From Clostridia bacterium (lineage in GTDB: Bacteria; Bacillota; Clostridia; Oscillospirales; Acutalibacteraceae), in NCBI GenBank assembly GCA_017550625.1, contig JAFZOL010000005.1, positions 1 to 64,000 on the forward strand: DNA of 64,000 nt, given 5' to 3'. Positions 23,201 through 32,074 of this stretch are shown one piece after another. A program made the position numbers and the translations under genes. The number at the start of each line of letters is the position of its first letter. The first letter of the stretch is position 1. Below the pieces are notes generated by a model. It saw nothing but the letters and a program-made list of their open reading frames with translations. It was not told the DNA's origin and searched no databases.

Positions 23201-25419
23201 GTCCGGTTCCTCCTCTTGTAATAGTTCATCAGGCACCCGTCGAGCAAAATCTGCCGTTCCTTATCCGTGAGCCCCGAAAGCTCAAGCGGCAGGGGAGCGG
23301 CGCCGTCTTTTGTGATCGCCGTCGCCTCGATCTCGGTCTTTCCCTGTTCCACGGCGGCGCGGATATCTTTGAGCAGGATCCAGTCGCCGGTCTCGAACGG
23401 AAAGTCCTCTTCCTTCGTCGTCAGCGGCAATATGCCCCAGTTGATGCAGTTCGAGCGATAGCGCTTCGTGGCGAAGGCGCGGCAGAAGTTCGCGCCGCCG
23501 CCCAGCACCCGCTGGCACGATGCGGCCTGCTCTCTGGCGCTGCCGTCGCCCGGCATCACGGCGTAGATCGACGAGGCGATCCTTAGACCCTGCGTGTCCG
23601 CGAAGCCCGCCTTTTCGAGCGCGGCCTTCACGTTTTCGGGGACTTCTCCGCCCTCAAGCGCGTCGGCAAACGCCTTCGTCTCTTTCGTGCGCCCCACGTA
23701 CGCGGGGTCGCGGCGCGAGAGCGTGAACTGCGACAGGCGCACGGGGTTCGAGCGGTAGCTCGAGGTCTCGCCCGAGGGGATCAGCTCGTCCGTCGTCGTC
23801 ACGGGGTCCCTCAATACGCTGTCAAGCCGCAAAAGCAGATGCGCCGGCAGGGCGGGCTGCTCCGGCCACGGGGTGATGTTCGGCCCGTAGCGCAGCGCTT
23901 CGTCGGGGTCGGGCTTTCCGAAGCCGTTATACACCCGTTTTTGATACGGCTCCCTGTTGAATCTGTATTCATGTTTTTCCGGCAGTTCGTAGTCCACGTC
24001 CGCTGCGGAGGTCACGACGCCCCCGTTCGCGGCGGTGGCGGCGATGCTGCGCGCGTCCATCAGCAGGACTGCGCTCATCTGCCCGTCGGCGGGCTTGCTG
24101 CCCTCGCGGTTCGGGAAGTTCCTTGTCGAATGGCGGATCGAAAGCCCGCCGTTCGCCGGCACGTCGCCAGCGCCGAAGCACGGCCCGCAGAAGCAGGGCT
24201 TGAGCACGGCGCCGCTCTCAAGCAGCGAAGCCGCCACGCCCGTGCGCATGAGCTCTAAGTTCACCGGCATGCTCGACGGATACACCGAGAGCGAGAAATA
24301 GCCGTTGCCCGCGCCCCTGTTTTTGAGGATCGCGGCGGCCTCGGCGAGGTTGTCGTAGGTGCCGCCGGCGCACCCGGCGATCACGCCCTGATCGACCGCG
24401 AGCCGCCCGTTCACGAGCTTGTCCGTGAAGCGCATTTCGGCGCCGCAGCGCGAAAGCGCCTCTTTTTCGATTTGGCGCAATATGTCGCCGGGATTCGCGA
24501 TGAGGTCCCTCAGCGTCACGGCGTTCGAGGGGTGGAACGGCAGCGCCGCCATCGGTTCGAGGCTTTCGAGGTCCACCTCGATCATCGCGTCGTACCCCGC
24601 GCCCTCTTTGACGCGCAGCTCTTTATAATCGTTTTCACGCCCGTGCGCGCGGTAGAAGTCCCGAACGGTCCCGTCGGTCTCCCACACCGAGCTCAGGCAC
24701 GCGCACTCGGTGGTCATGCAGTCTGCGGCGAGCCTGAAATCCATCGAAAGGTTCCTGATGCCTGGGCCCGCGAATTCCATGATCCTGTTTTTCACGAACC
24801 CGCAGCCGTAGGTCGCGCCGCAGAGCGCGATCGCGAGGTCGTGCGGGCCCACGCCCTTGTTCGGCGCGCCCGTGAGCCACACCAGCGTCACCTCAGGCGC
24901 GGCGATGTCATAGGTATCATTTAAGAGCTGCCGAACGAGCTCGGGTCCGCCTTCGCCCACGCCCATCGTGCCCAGCGCCCCGTAGCGCGTATGGCTGTCG
25001 CTGCCGAGCAGCATACCGCCGGCCTTCGCCATGGCCTCGCGCGCGTACTGGTGGATCACCGCGAGGTTCGCGGGCACGTAAGCGCCGCCGAAGCGCTTCG
25101 CCGCCGAAAGCCCGAAGGCGTGGTCGTCCTCGTTGATGGTGCCGCCCACGGCGCACAGGCTGTTATGACAGTTCGTCAGCGTATACGGCAGCGGGAATTC
25201 CTCCATCCCCCCGGCCACCGCGGTCTGGATGATCCCCACGTACGTGATGTCGTGGCTGAGCATGCCGTCGAAGCGGATCGACATCCGGTCGGGGGCTTTA
25301 AGGCCGTCGTGCGCGCGCAGAATGCGATAGGCGATCGTCTTCTCGCGCCCGCCGGGGGCGGCGCCCTTCACGGGCAGGCCGTTTATTATCGTTACGGGAT
25401 TTTTATGCAGGGTGATCAT
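23197..25419 (-). CDS. Aconitate hydratase family protein
   Basis: A 740-residue 4Fe-4S hydro-lyase that should interconvert citrate and isocitrate. LSHDITYVGIIQTA, GSDSHTRYGALGTMGVGEGG, the cluster cysteines in CFCGPCFGAGD, and SIRHSTRNFPNREGS mark the aconitase domain; the C-terminal swivel domain carries KRYRSNCINWGI. The domain order is the bacterial one with the swivel last. Its length is shorter than AcnA (about 890) and nearer to the clostridial hydratase type. Its partners (citrate synthase divergent, isocitrate dehydrogenase downstream) support the aconitase call over isopropylmalate or homoaconitate isomerase. Confidence 0.9.
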   Translation of the reverse strand: MITLHKNPVTIINGLPVKGAAPGGREKTIAYRILRAHDGLKAPDRMSIRFDGMLSHDITYVGIIQTAVAGGMEEFPLPYTLTNCHNSLCAVGGTINEDDHAFGLSAAKRFGGAYVPANLAVIHQYAREAMAKAGGMLLGSDSHTRYGALGTMGVGEGGPELVRQLLNDTYDIAAPEVTLVWLTGAPNKGVGPHDLAIALCGATYGCGFVKNRIMEFAGPGIRNLSMDFRLAADCMTTECACLSSVWETDGTVRDFYRAHGRENDYKELRVKEGAGYDAMIEVDLESLEPMAALPFHPSNAVTLRDLIANPGDILRQIEKEALSRCGAEMRFTDKLVNGRLAVDQGVIAGCAGGTYDNLAEAAAILKNRGAGNGYFSLSVYPSSMPVNLELMRTGVAASLLESGAVLKPCFCGPCFGAGDVPANGGLSIRHSTRNFPNREGSKPADGQMSAVLLMDARSIAATAANGGVVTSAADVDYELPEKHEYRFNREPYQKRVYNGFGKPDPDEALRYGPNITPWPEQPALPAHLLLRLDSVLRDPVTTTDELIPSGETSSYRSNPVRLSQFTLSRRDPAYVGRTKETKAFADALEGGEVPENVKAALEKAGFADTQGLRIASSIYAVMPGDGSAREQAASCQRVLGGGANFCRAFATKRYRSNCINWGILPLTTKEEDFPFETGDWILLKDIRAAVEQGKTEIEATAITKDGAAPLPLELSGLTDKERQILLDGCLMNYYKRRNRT

Positions 25420-25444
25420 ACTATCCCTCGCTTTCTTTTCTGTC

Positions 25445-25474
25445 AGTATAGCATACGGGGCGCGCCGTTTGCAA
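25445..25474 (-). promoter_or_regulatory. Promoter of acn-icd
   Basis: Read leftward: TTGCAA, 18 nt, TATACT. Confidence 0.75.
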
Positions 25475-25513
25475 TAGAAAACGCCGCTTTGCCCGAAAAA
25501 CTCAAATTATCCC

Positions 25514-25542
25514 TTGCATTTCGGGGCAAAGTCCCGTATAAT
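25514..25542 (+). promoter_or_regulatory. Promoter of citrate synthase
   Basis: TTGCAT, 17 nt, TATAAT. Its -35 box is 40 bp from that of the divergent acn promoter, leaving room for a shared operator, though none was recognised. Confidence 0.8.
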
Positions 25543-25575
25543 GAGAAAACAACGGACCTGAAAGGGGAGATCCAC

Positions 25576-26940
25576 GTGTCAGATTTCCGCAGCCAACTTG
25601 CGGACTACGTGTCGTCGCTCGGCGACGACCTCAAAGCGTGCTACGCGATCGACTCGAATCCCTATATGGAGAGCAACGTCAAGCGGGGCCTGCGCAACGC
25701 CGACGGCACCGGCGTGCTCGCCGGGCTCACGAAGGTGGGCTCCGTGCAGGGTTACGCGGTCGAGGACGGCGCGCCCGTCCCCGTGCCCGGCCGCCTTTAC
25801 TACCGCGGCATCAACGTGATGGACATCGTGGAATCGCACGCCGCCGCAGGCACCTTCGGTTACGAAGAGGTCTCGTTTCTGCTGCTGATGGGCCGCCTGC
25901 CCACCGAGGAGGAGCTTTCGAAATTCGACGAGATGCTCTCGCTCGCGCGCCAGCTGCCCGACGGCTTCACCGAGGATATGATCATCAAGGCGCCGAGCAA
26001 AAACGTGATGAACAAGCTCGCCCGCAGCGTATTGGCGCTCTATTCGTTCGACGACAACCCCGACGATATCTCCGCCGAAAACCTCATCCGCCAGTCGATC
26101 CTGCTGATCGGCGCGTTCCCCGTGATCGTGGCGAACGCCTACGCCGTCAAACGCCATTATTTCGACGGCAAGTCGCTTTATATCCACGTCCCGCGCGAGG
26201 AACTCTCGGTGTCCGAGAATTTCCTGCGCATCGTGCGGCAGGACAAGAGCTACACCGAGGACGAGGCGCACCTGCTCGACATCATGCTCATGCTCCACGC
26301 CGAGCACGGCGCGGGCAACAACTCCGCCTTCGCCTGCCGCGTGCTCTCGTCCACGGGCACCGATACCTACAGCGCGATCGCCGCTGCTGTCGGCTCGCTC
26401 AAGGGGCCTCTGCACGGCGGCGCCAGCAAGGCCGCGGTCGACATGTTCTACGACATCCGCGACCACCTCAGAGACCCGCACGACGACGAGGAGCTCGCTT
26501 CTTATCTCGGCCTCATCCTCGACGGCAAGGCCGGCGACGGCTCCGGCAAGATCTACGGCCTCGGCCACGCGATCTACACCGAATCCGACCCCCGCGCCAT
26601 CCTGCTCAAAAAGCACGCCGGCATCATGGCCGAGGCGCACGGGATGGAAGAGGATTTCCGCCTCATGGCGTCCATCGAGCGCGTGGGCGGCAGGGTGCTG
26701 CAGCAGCGCAAGAATCTGCCGCATCCGCCGTGCGCGAACGTGGATATGTATTCCGGCCTCGTCTATCATATGCTGCGCATCCCCGACGACCTGCTCACGC
26801 CCCTGTTCGCGATCGCCCGCATCTCGGGCTGGTGCGCGCACCGCATCGAAGAGGTGCTCACGGGCGGCAGGCTCATCCGTCCCGCCTACCGCAGCGCCGC
26901 CGTCAAGCAGCCCTATATCCCGATCGAGGATCGCAAATAA
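25576..26940 (+). CDS. gltA: Citrate synthase
   Basis: Condenses oxaloacetate and acetyl-CoA to citrate. The 454-residue protein has the active-site segments LMLHAEHGAGNNSAF and LKGPLHGGASKAA with the catalytic His, and the IYGLGHAIYTESDPRA strand. An N-terminal extension of about 70 residues before GLTKVGSVQGYAVEDGAP-type small-domain sequence is usual in this clostridial class. GTG at 25576 follows AAAGGGGAG by 6 nt; the far longer frame upstream crosses the promoter. It is divergent from acn-icd, so the three genes for 2-oxoglutarate synthesis share one control region. Confidence 0.95.
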   Translation: MSDFRSQLADYVSSLGDDLKACYAIDSNPYMESNVKRGLRNADGTGVLAGLTKVGSVQGYAVEDGAPVPVPGRLYYRGINVMDIVESHAAAGTFGYEEVSFLLLMGRLPTEEELSKFDEMLSLARQLPDGFTEDMIIKAPSKNVMNKLARSVLALYSFDDNPDDISAENLIRQSILLIGAFPVIVANAYAVKRHYFDGKSLYIHVPREELSVSENFLRIVRQDKSYTEDEAHLLDIMLMLHAEHGAGNNSAFACRVLSSTGTDTYSAIAAAVGSLKGPLHGGASKAAVDMFYDIRDHLRDPHDDEELASYLGLILDGKAGDGSGKIYGLGHAIYTESDPRAILLKKHAGIMAEAHGMEEDFRLMASIERVGGRVLQQRKNLPHPPCANVDMYSGLVYHMLRIPDDLLTPLFAIARISGWCAHRIEEVLTGGRLIRPAYRSAAVKQPYIPIEDRK

Positions 26941-26945
26941 AAAAC

Positions 26946-26975
26946 GGACCGAAGGCAAACGTCTTCGGTCCTCAT
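26946..26975. terminator. Terminator between citrate synthase and nagB
   Basis: GGACCGAAG pairs with CTTCGGTCC (9 bp) around an 8-nt loop. A-rich on the left and TCATTCTTTT on the right, so it can act in both directions. Confidence 0.85.
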
Positions 26976-26988
26976 TCTTTTATGTAGT

Positions 26989-27717
26989 TCAGCCGAGCAG
27001 GGAAGCCGCCTCTTCGTCCAAAAGCAGCGTCACGTCCGGGTGCAGCTGCAAAATCGACGCCGGGCACTGCCGGGGCGAAATGTCGCCCTGCACGGTGTTT
27101 TTGATCGCCTCGGCCTTTTTCTTTCCGGTGGCGAGCAGCACGATCCGTTTCGCCGAAAAGATCGTGCCGATGCCCATCGTGATCGCGGCCTCCGGCATGG
27201 GGTTGTCGTCAAAATACCTTTTGTTCGCGTCGATCGTGCTCTTCGTCAGGCGCGTGACGTGCGTGCCCTTTGTGAACGCGTCGGCGGGCTCGTTGAAGCC
27301 GATGTGGCCGTTCCTGCCGATGCCTAAAACCTGCAGGTCGATCCCGCCCGCTTCTTTGATCGCCTCGTCGTAGGCGAGGCACTCGGCGGCAAGGTCCGGG
27401 GCGTTGCCGTCGGGGATGCGGGCGTTCTCGGGCGCGATGTCGATATGCCCGAAGAGATGCTCCCACATGAACGAATAATAGCTGTTCCTGTCGGCGCGCG
27501 GCAGGCCGCAGTATTCGTCCAGATTAAAGGTCTTCACCGCCCTGAAGCTCAGTTCCCCCGCGCGGGAACGGCGGATGAGCTCCTCGTACGCGCCCTCGGG
27601 CGACGCGCCGGTGGCAAGGCCCAGCACGGCGTCGGGCTTCTCTTTGATCAGGGTTTCGATCCCGTCGGCGCAGGCCGCCGAGAGGGAAGTATAGTCGCTG
27701 AAAACGCAAATCTTCAT
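26989..27717 (-). CDS. nagB: Glucosamine-6-phosphate deaminase
   Basis: Converts glucosamine-6-phosphate to fructose-6-phosphate and ammonia. The 242-residue protein has LGLATGASPEGAYEEL, TFNLDEYCGL (catalytic Asp), GIGRNGHIGFNEP (catalytic His region) and GIGTIFSAKRIVLLATG. ATG at 27717 is chosen because GAGG lies 8 nt upstream; the GTG three codons before has no site. It is monocistronic. No NagR-type operator was recognised near its promoter. Confidence 0.96.
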   Translation of the reverse strand: MKICVFSDYTSLSAACADGIETLIKEKPDAVLGLATGASPEGAYEELIRRSRAGELSFRAVKTFNLDEYCGLPRADRNSYYSFMWEHLFGHIDIAPENARIPDGNAPDLAAECLAYDEAIKEAGGIDLQVLGIGRNGHIGFNEPADAFTKGTHVTRLTKSTIDANKRYFDDNPMPEAAITMGIGTIFSAKRIVLLATGKKKAEAIKNTVQGDISPRQCPASILQLHPDVTLLLDEEAASLLG

Positions 27718-27746
27718 CTCTCTCACCTCGTCTTCTTCCGCCTAAC

Positions 27747-27775
27747 AGTATAATATGAAAAAACGGACGAGTCAA
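27747..27775 (-). promoter_or_regulatory. Promoter of nagB
   Basis: Read leftward: TTGACT, 17 nt, TATACT. Confidence 0.8.
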
Positions 27776-27796
27776 CAAAGATTTACGAAAATTTGC

Positions 27797-27825
27797 TTGT
27801 ATTGACCGGGCGGCTGTGATAAAAT
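27797..27825 (+). promoter_or_regulatory. Promoter of pcrA
   Basis: TTGTAT, 17 nt, TAAAAT, about 35 nt before the start codon. Confidence 0.6.
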
Positions 27826-27860
27826 GATTACAATACGTTCACGAAACAAGGAGTTCCGGT

Positions 27861-30335
27861 ATGGAGCAAACGCTTCTCTCGCTCAGAAAACAGATCATCG
27901 AAAAGAATTTCGCGCGGCTCAACAGCATGCAGCTTCAGGCAGTGACCTCCGTGAACGGGCCGCTGCTTATTCTTGCCGGGGCCGGCAGCGGCAAGACCAC
28001 AGTCCTCGTCAACCGCATCGCGTGCCTCATCCGTTACGGCAACGCCTATCATTCCGACGTTCTCGTGTCCCTCGGGCAGGAGGACCCCGAAGGCAAAATG
28101 CGCCGTTACCTGCAGGGCGACGCGTCCATTTTCGGCGAGATCGCGCCCATGCTCTCGGTCGACGCCCCCCAACCCTGGCAGATCCTCGCCATCACGTTTA
28201 CGAACAAGGCCGCGAACGAGCTCAAAGAGCGCCTCGTGTCGATGCTCGGCGAGCCCGGCGACGAGATCTGGGCAAGCACCTTCCATTCCGCGTGCGTCAG
28301 GATATTGCGGCGCGAGGCCGACCGCCTCGGCTACACCTCGCATTTCACGATCTACGATACCGACGACACCAAGCGCGTGATCAAGGAATGCCAGCGGCAG
28401 CTGCACATCGACGACAAGATCCTCTCGCACAAAACGATCATGAATGAGATCAGCCGCGCCAAGGACGAGCTCACGGGCCCCGAGGACTATAACGTCAACG
28501 GCAAATACGGCCCCGACCCCAAGCGGCGCGACGTCGCCGCCGTCTACAAAGCCTACCAGAAGCAGCTCATGGAGGCGGACGCCATGGATTTCGACGACAT
28601 CATCGTCAACACCGTGCGCCTGTTCCGCGAAAACGAGGACGTGCTTTCATATTATCAGCGGCGGTTCCGCTACATCATGGTGGACGAGTATCAGGATACG
28701 AACCACGCCCAGTACGTGCTCGTGTCGCTCCTGGCGGCCGCCCATCAGAACCTCTGCGTGGTCGGCGACGACGACCAGAGCATCTACAGCTTCCGCGGCG
28801 CGAACATCGAAAACATTCTCAGCTTCGAAAAGCAGTTCCCGGGCGCCGAGGTCATCCGGCTTGAAGAAAACTACCGCTCCACGCAGACGATCCTCGACGC
28901 GGCCAACGCCGTGATCGCCAACAACGAGGCGCGCAAGGGCAAGAACCTGTGGACCGCCAACGGCAAGGGCGACAAGATCGAGGTGCACGTCGCCGCCGAC
29001 GACCTCGACGAGGGCCGCTTCATCGCCGACAGCGTGATCGACAAAAGCGCCGACGGGCGGCCGTTTTCCGATTTCGCGGTGCTCTACCGCACCAACGCCC
29101 AGTCGAACGTCATCGAGCGCGCCCTCGTTCGCGCCAGCGTCCCTTACCGCATCATCGGCGGCCATAGGTTCTACGACCGCAAAGAGATCCGCGACGCCGT
29201 GGCGTATCTCTCGGTCGTCCTCAACCATAACGACAACGTGCGCCTTCGGCGCATCATCAACGAGCCCAAGCGCGGCATCGGCGACACCACGATCAACAAC
29301 GTGGCGTCCATCGCCTCGCTTCTCGGCGAGAGCATGTTCGAGGTCATGAAGCATGCCGACGAATACGCCCCCCTGTCGCGCAGCGCGGCGAAGCTCAGGC
29401 TCATCACCGAGATGATCGAGAGCTTTTCCGACATGCTCGGGCGGACGGCGATCGCCGAGGTCTACCGCGAGATCATGACGCAGACCGGCTACGTCGCGTC
29501 ATTGGCGCAGGATCCCGAAACGAAAGAGGACCGCACCCAGAACCTCGACGAGCTCTATTCCACGATCGCCCGCTATGAAGAAGAAAACGGCGATAACGCC
29601 ACGCTCGGGGGCTTTCTCGAAGAGGCGGCGCTGCAGAGCGACATCGACAATTACGACGAAACGCTCGAGACCGTCACCCTCATGACGCTCCATTCCGCCA
29701 AGGGCCTCGAGTTCCCGGTCGTGTTCCTGCCGGGCATGGAGAACGGCCTCTTTCCCTCTCAGCAGTCGATCGGCGACCCCTTCGAGCTCGAGGAAGAGCG
29801 CAGGCTTGCCTACGTCGGCATCACCCGCGCCAAAACGGAGCTCATCATCACCCGGGCCAACTCGCGCATGCAGTTCGGCAAGACCGTGTGGAACCCGCCC
29901 TCGGTGTTCCTTGAGGAGATCCCGCGATCGCTTCTCAACGATACCTCGCCCCGCCGCGCCTCCTACGGCGGCTTCGGCGGTTACGGCGGCTCCGGCTACG
30001 GCGGCGGTTGGGCCGCGAAGGGGAGCCGGAACCAATACGCGGACGATTTTTCGTCCTACGGCTCCAAATCTTCCTACGGCTCGTCTTCTTACCGTTCTCC
30101 CGATTCCGACCGCTTCGACGCGATCATCGGCAAAAAACCGGCGGCGGAAAAAGAACCGCCGGCCCCGGCTCAGAAGCTCGGGCCCGGCGATCGGGTCTCT
30201 CATAAAAAGTTCGGCGTCGGCATGGTGCTCTCCGCCGTGCCGCTGGGCAACGACGTATTGCTCGAGGTCGCGTTCGAAACGTCGGGCACCAAAAAGCTCA
30301 TGCAAAAGGCCGCGCGCCTCGAAAAGCTCGGCTGA
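27861..30335 (+). CDS. pcrA: ATP-dependent DNA helicase PcrA/UvrD
   Basis: Superfamily 1A 3'-5' helicase of 824 residues for repair and replication. Motif I GAGSGKTT (40-47), Ia ITFTNKAA, II VDEYQDTN, III VVGDDDQSIYSFRGA, IV RLEENYRS, V VTLMTLHSAKGLEFPVVF and VI RRLAYVGITRAK are all present. Residues about 60-104, between motifs I and Ia, are an insertion of roughly 40 residues compared with Bacillus PcrA. Residues about 697-750 are a Gly/Tyr/Ser-rich linker (GGFGGYGGSGYGGGW) before the C-terminal RNA-polymerase-binding Tudor-like domain (GDRVSHKKFGVGMV). AAGGAG precedes the ATG. Confidence 0.96.
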   Translation: MEQTLLSLRKQIIEKNFARLNSMQLQAVTSVNGPLLILAGAGSGKTTVLVNRIACLIRYGNAYHSDVLVSLGQEDPEGKMRRYLQGDASIFGEIAPMLSVDAPQPWQILAITFTNKAANELKERLVSMLGEPGDEIWASTFHSACVRILRREADRLGYTSHFTIYDTDDTKRVIKECQRQLHIDDKILSHKTIMNEISRAKDELTGPEDYNVNGKYGPDPKRRDVAAVYKAYQKQLMEADAMDFDDIIVNTVRLFRENEDVLSYYQRRFRYIMVDEYQDTNHAQYVLVSLLAAAHQNLCVVGDDDQSIYSFRGANIENILSFEKQFPGAEVIRLEENYRSTQTILDAANAVIANNEARKGKNLWTANGKGDKIEVHVAADDLDEGRFIADSVIDKSADGRPFSDFAVLYRTNAQSNVIERALVRASVPYRIIGGHRFYDRKEIRDAVAYLSVVLNHNDNVRLRRIINEPKRGIGDTTINNVASIASLLGESMFEVMKHADEYAPLSRSAAKLRLITEMIESFSDMLGRTAIAEVYREIMTQTGYVASLAQDPETKEDRTQNLDELYSTIARYEEENGDNATLGGFLEEAALQSDIDNYDETLETVTLMTLHSAKGLEFPVVFLPGMENGLFPSQQSIGDPFELEEERRLAYVGITRAKTELIITRANSRMQFGKTVWNPPSVFLEEIPRSLLNDTSPRRASYGGFGGYGGSGYGGGWAAKGSRNQYADDFSSYGSKSSYGSSSYRSPDSDRFDAIIGKKPAAEKEPPAPAQKLGPGDRVSHKKFGVGMVLSAVPLGNDVLLEVAFETSGTKKLMQKAARLEKLG

Positions 30336-31520
30336 TCAGTAGCTCGAAAACGGCGTCTGGTTCCCGATCCTGAAGCTCACCGCCTCTTTCTCACGGTCGA
30401 AGCGGTAGATGCTCAGTATCAATCCGATGCCGATATACACGCACAGGTTTGACGAACCGCCCGCCGAGAAAAACGGCAGCGTGATGCCCACCACCGGCAG
30501 CAGCATCAGGCACATCCCGACGTTGACCACGGTCTGAAACGCGATCATCGCCGCGAAGCCGAAGCACATGAGCCCCGCCCCGCCCATGCGGGCGCGCCTG
30601 CCCACGTGCACGGTGCGCAGCACTACGGCGAGGATGAGCCCCAGCGCGGCGGCGCAGCCGATGAGCCCCAGCTCTTCGCCGATGCAGGTGAAGATCATGT
30701 CGTTCTCCGCCTCCGGGATCATGTTGTCCACCTGCGTCAGCGCGCCGTGGAACAGCCCCTGCCCGGTCAGGCCCCCGCCCGTGATCGCCGCCATGCCGCG
30801 GTTCTGCTGCAGCATCACGTCGGCGTAGCGGTCAGGGTATATGAGCCCCAAGATACGGTCTTTTTGAATTGAATCAAACACGAACCGCCATATAAACGGC
30901 GCCCCGGCGATCAATATCGTTCCGGCGAGAAAGAACCATCGCAGTTTGATCCCGGCGCAGAACAGCATCACGGCCGAGATGAAGATGAACACCAGCGCAC
31001 TGCCCATGTCGCCGGTGATCAGCACCAGCCCCGCGGGCACGGCGGCGTGAACGAGCAGCAGCGCGAGGTGGAAAATGCGGTCCAGCTTGTCCCGCACGAG
31101 CTCGAGGTGCATGCCGAACGTGATGATGAAGCCGATCTTCATCAGCTCCGATGGCTGAAAGAAAAACGACGTGCCGGGCACCTTGATCCACGTTTTCGCG
31201 TCGGGGCGCTCTGCGGGGCCCACGCCGATGAAAAACAGCAGCACCATCAGGCCGATGCACACCGCGCCCACGAACGGGAACAGCTTCGTGATGAAATTAT
31301 AGTCGATAAACGACACCGCGAGGGCGAAAACAAGGCCGATGCCCACGGCGATCACCATGGCTCTGGCGTCACGCGGGATCGTCTCGCCCTCGGCCATGGC
31401 CGGGCGCGTGGCGGAATACACCATCACCACGCCGAAGATCGACGCGGCGATGCAGAACAGCAGCAGCATGAAATCCGTGCCGGTGACCGCATCTTTGATT
31501 TTACGGATCAGCGTTCTCAT
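30336..31520 (-). CDS. RodA/FtsW/SpoVE-family glycosyltransferase (SEDS protein)
   Basis: Polytopic membrane protein of 394 residues with about ten helices that polymerises lipid II into glycan strands. Family features: FGVVMVYSATRP in helix 1, KVPGTSFFFQPSELMKIGF (catalytic-side loop, with PSE), GGLTGQGLFHGALTQ, IPEAENDMIFTCIGEELG, and LPFFSAGGSSNL near the C-terminus. The AENDMIF form and the lack of spore neighbours suit RodA slightly more than FtsW. The ATG at 31520 is chosen because the promoter covers the upstream in-frame codons. Its binding site is weak. Confidence 0.9.
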   Translation of the reverse strand: MRTLIRKIKDAVTGTDFMLLLFCIAASIFGVVMVYSATRPAMAEGETIPRDARAMVIAVGIGLVFALAVSFIDYNFITKLFPFVGAVCIGLMVLLFFIGVGPAERPDAKTWIKVPGTSFFFQPSELMKIGFIITFGMHLELVRDKLDRIFHLALLLVHAAVPAGLVLITGDMGSALVFIFISAVMLFCAGIKLRWFFLAGTILIAGAPFIWRFVFDSIQKDRILGLIYPDRYADVMLQQNRGMAAITGGGLTGQGLFHGALTQVDNMIPEAENDMIFTCIGEELGLIGCAAALGLILAVVLRTVHVGRRARMGGAGLMCFGFAAMIAFQTVVNVGMCLMLLPVVGITLPFFSAGGSSNLCVYIGIGLILSIYRFDREKEAVSFRIGNQTPFSSY

Positions 31521-31563
31521 ATCCGGGACGGGATGACCCCGTTTCCTTTCCGAAGATAACCCT

Positions 31564-31592
31564 ATTATACTCAATCACGCCGTGTTTTTCAA
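31564..31592 (-). promoter_or_regulatory. Promoter of the rodA/ftsW-like gene
   Basis: Read leftward: TTGAAA, 17 nt, TATAAT. It lies in the short gap before tsaE, for which no separate promoter was seen. Confidence 0.8.
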
Positions 31593-31618
31593 TAGCCGAT
31601 TTGAAAGGAGGCAGCGGA

Positions 31619-32074
31619 TTGCTCAAATTTTATTCATCAAGCGAAAACGACACCGTCCGCCTCGCCGAAGAGATCTGCCGCTCTGTCGGGCCGGGCGCGC
31701 TCGTGCTGTTCACCGGCGACCTCGGCGCGGGCAAGACCGCGTTCGTGCGCGGCGCGCTCAAGGCCTACGGCAATCCTTCGCACGTGTCGTCGCCCACGTT
31801 CGCCCTCGTGAACGACTACGGCGGCAGCCCGCACATCTACCATTTCGACCTCTACCGCATCCGCGACCTCGACGACCTCTATTCCACGGGCTTTTTCGAC
31901 TATCTCGAAGACGACAGCATCCTGTTCGTGGAATGGAGCGAGCGCATCGCCGACGCGGTCGGGGCCTATTACGCCGACCGGATCGTCTCGGTCGATATAT
32001 CCCGCACCGGCGAAGAGAACGGGCGCGTGATCACGGTGAAAGGAAGGGGATTCGATGCTGATACTGGGAATTGA
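31619..32074 (+). CDS. tsaE: tRNA t6A biosynthesis ATPase TsaE
   Basis: P-loop ATPase of 151 residues that supports TsaB-TsaD in making N6-threonylcarbamoyladenosine at tRNA position 37. Walker A GDLGAGKT is at 33-40, with SSPTFALVNDYG and HFDLYRIRD following, then FVEWSERI. TTG at 31619 is chosen because AAGGAGG lies 7 nt upstream; the longer frame would place the binding site inside the gene. It overlaps tsaB by 20 nt. It heads the unit tsaE-tsaB-rpiB-upp. Confidence 0.93.
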   Translation: MLKFYSSSENDTVRLAEEICRSVGPGALVLFTGDLGAGKTAFVRGALKAYGNPSHVSSPTFALVNDYGGSPHIYHFDLYRIRDLDDLYSTGFFDYLEDDSILFVEWSERIADAVGAYYADRIVSVDISRTGEENGRVITVKGRGFDADTGN

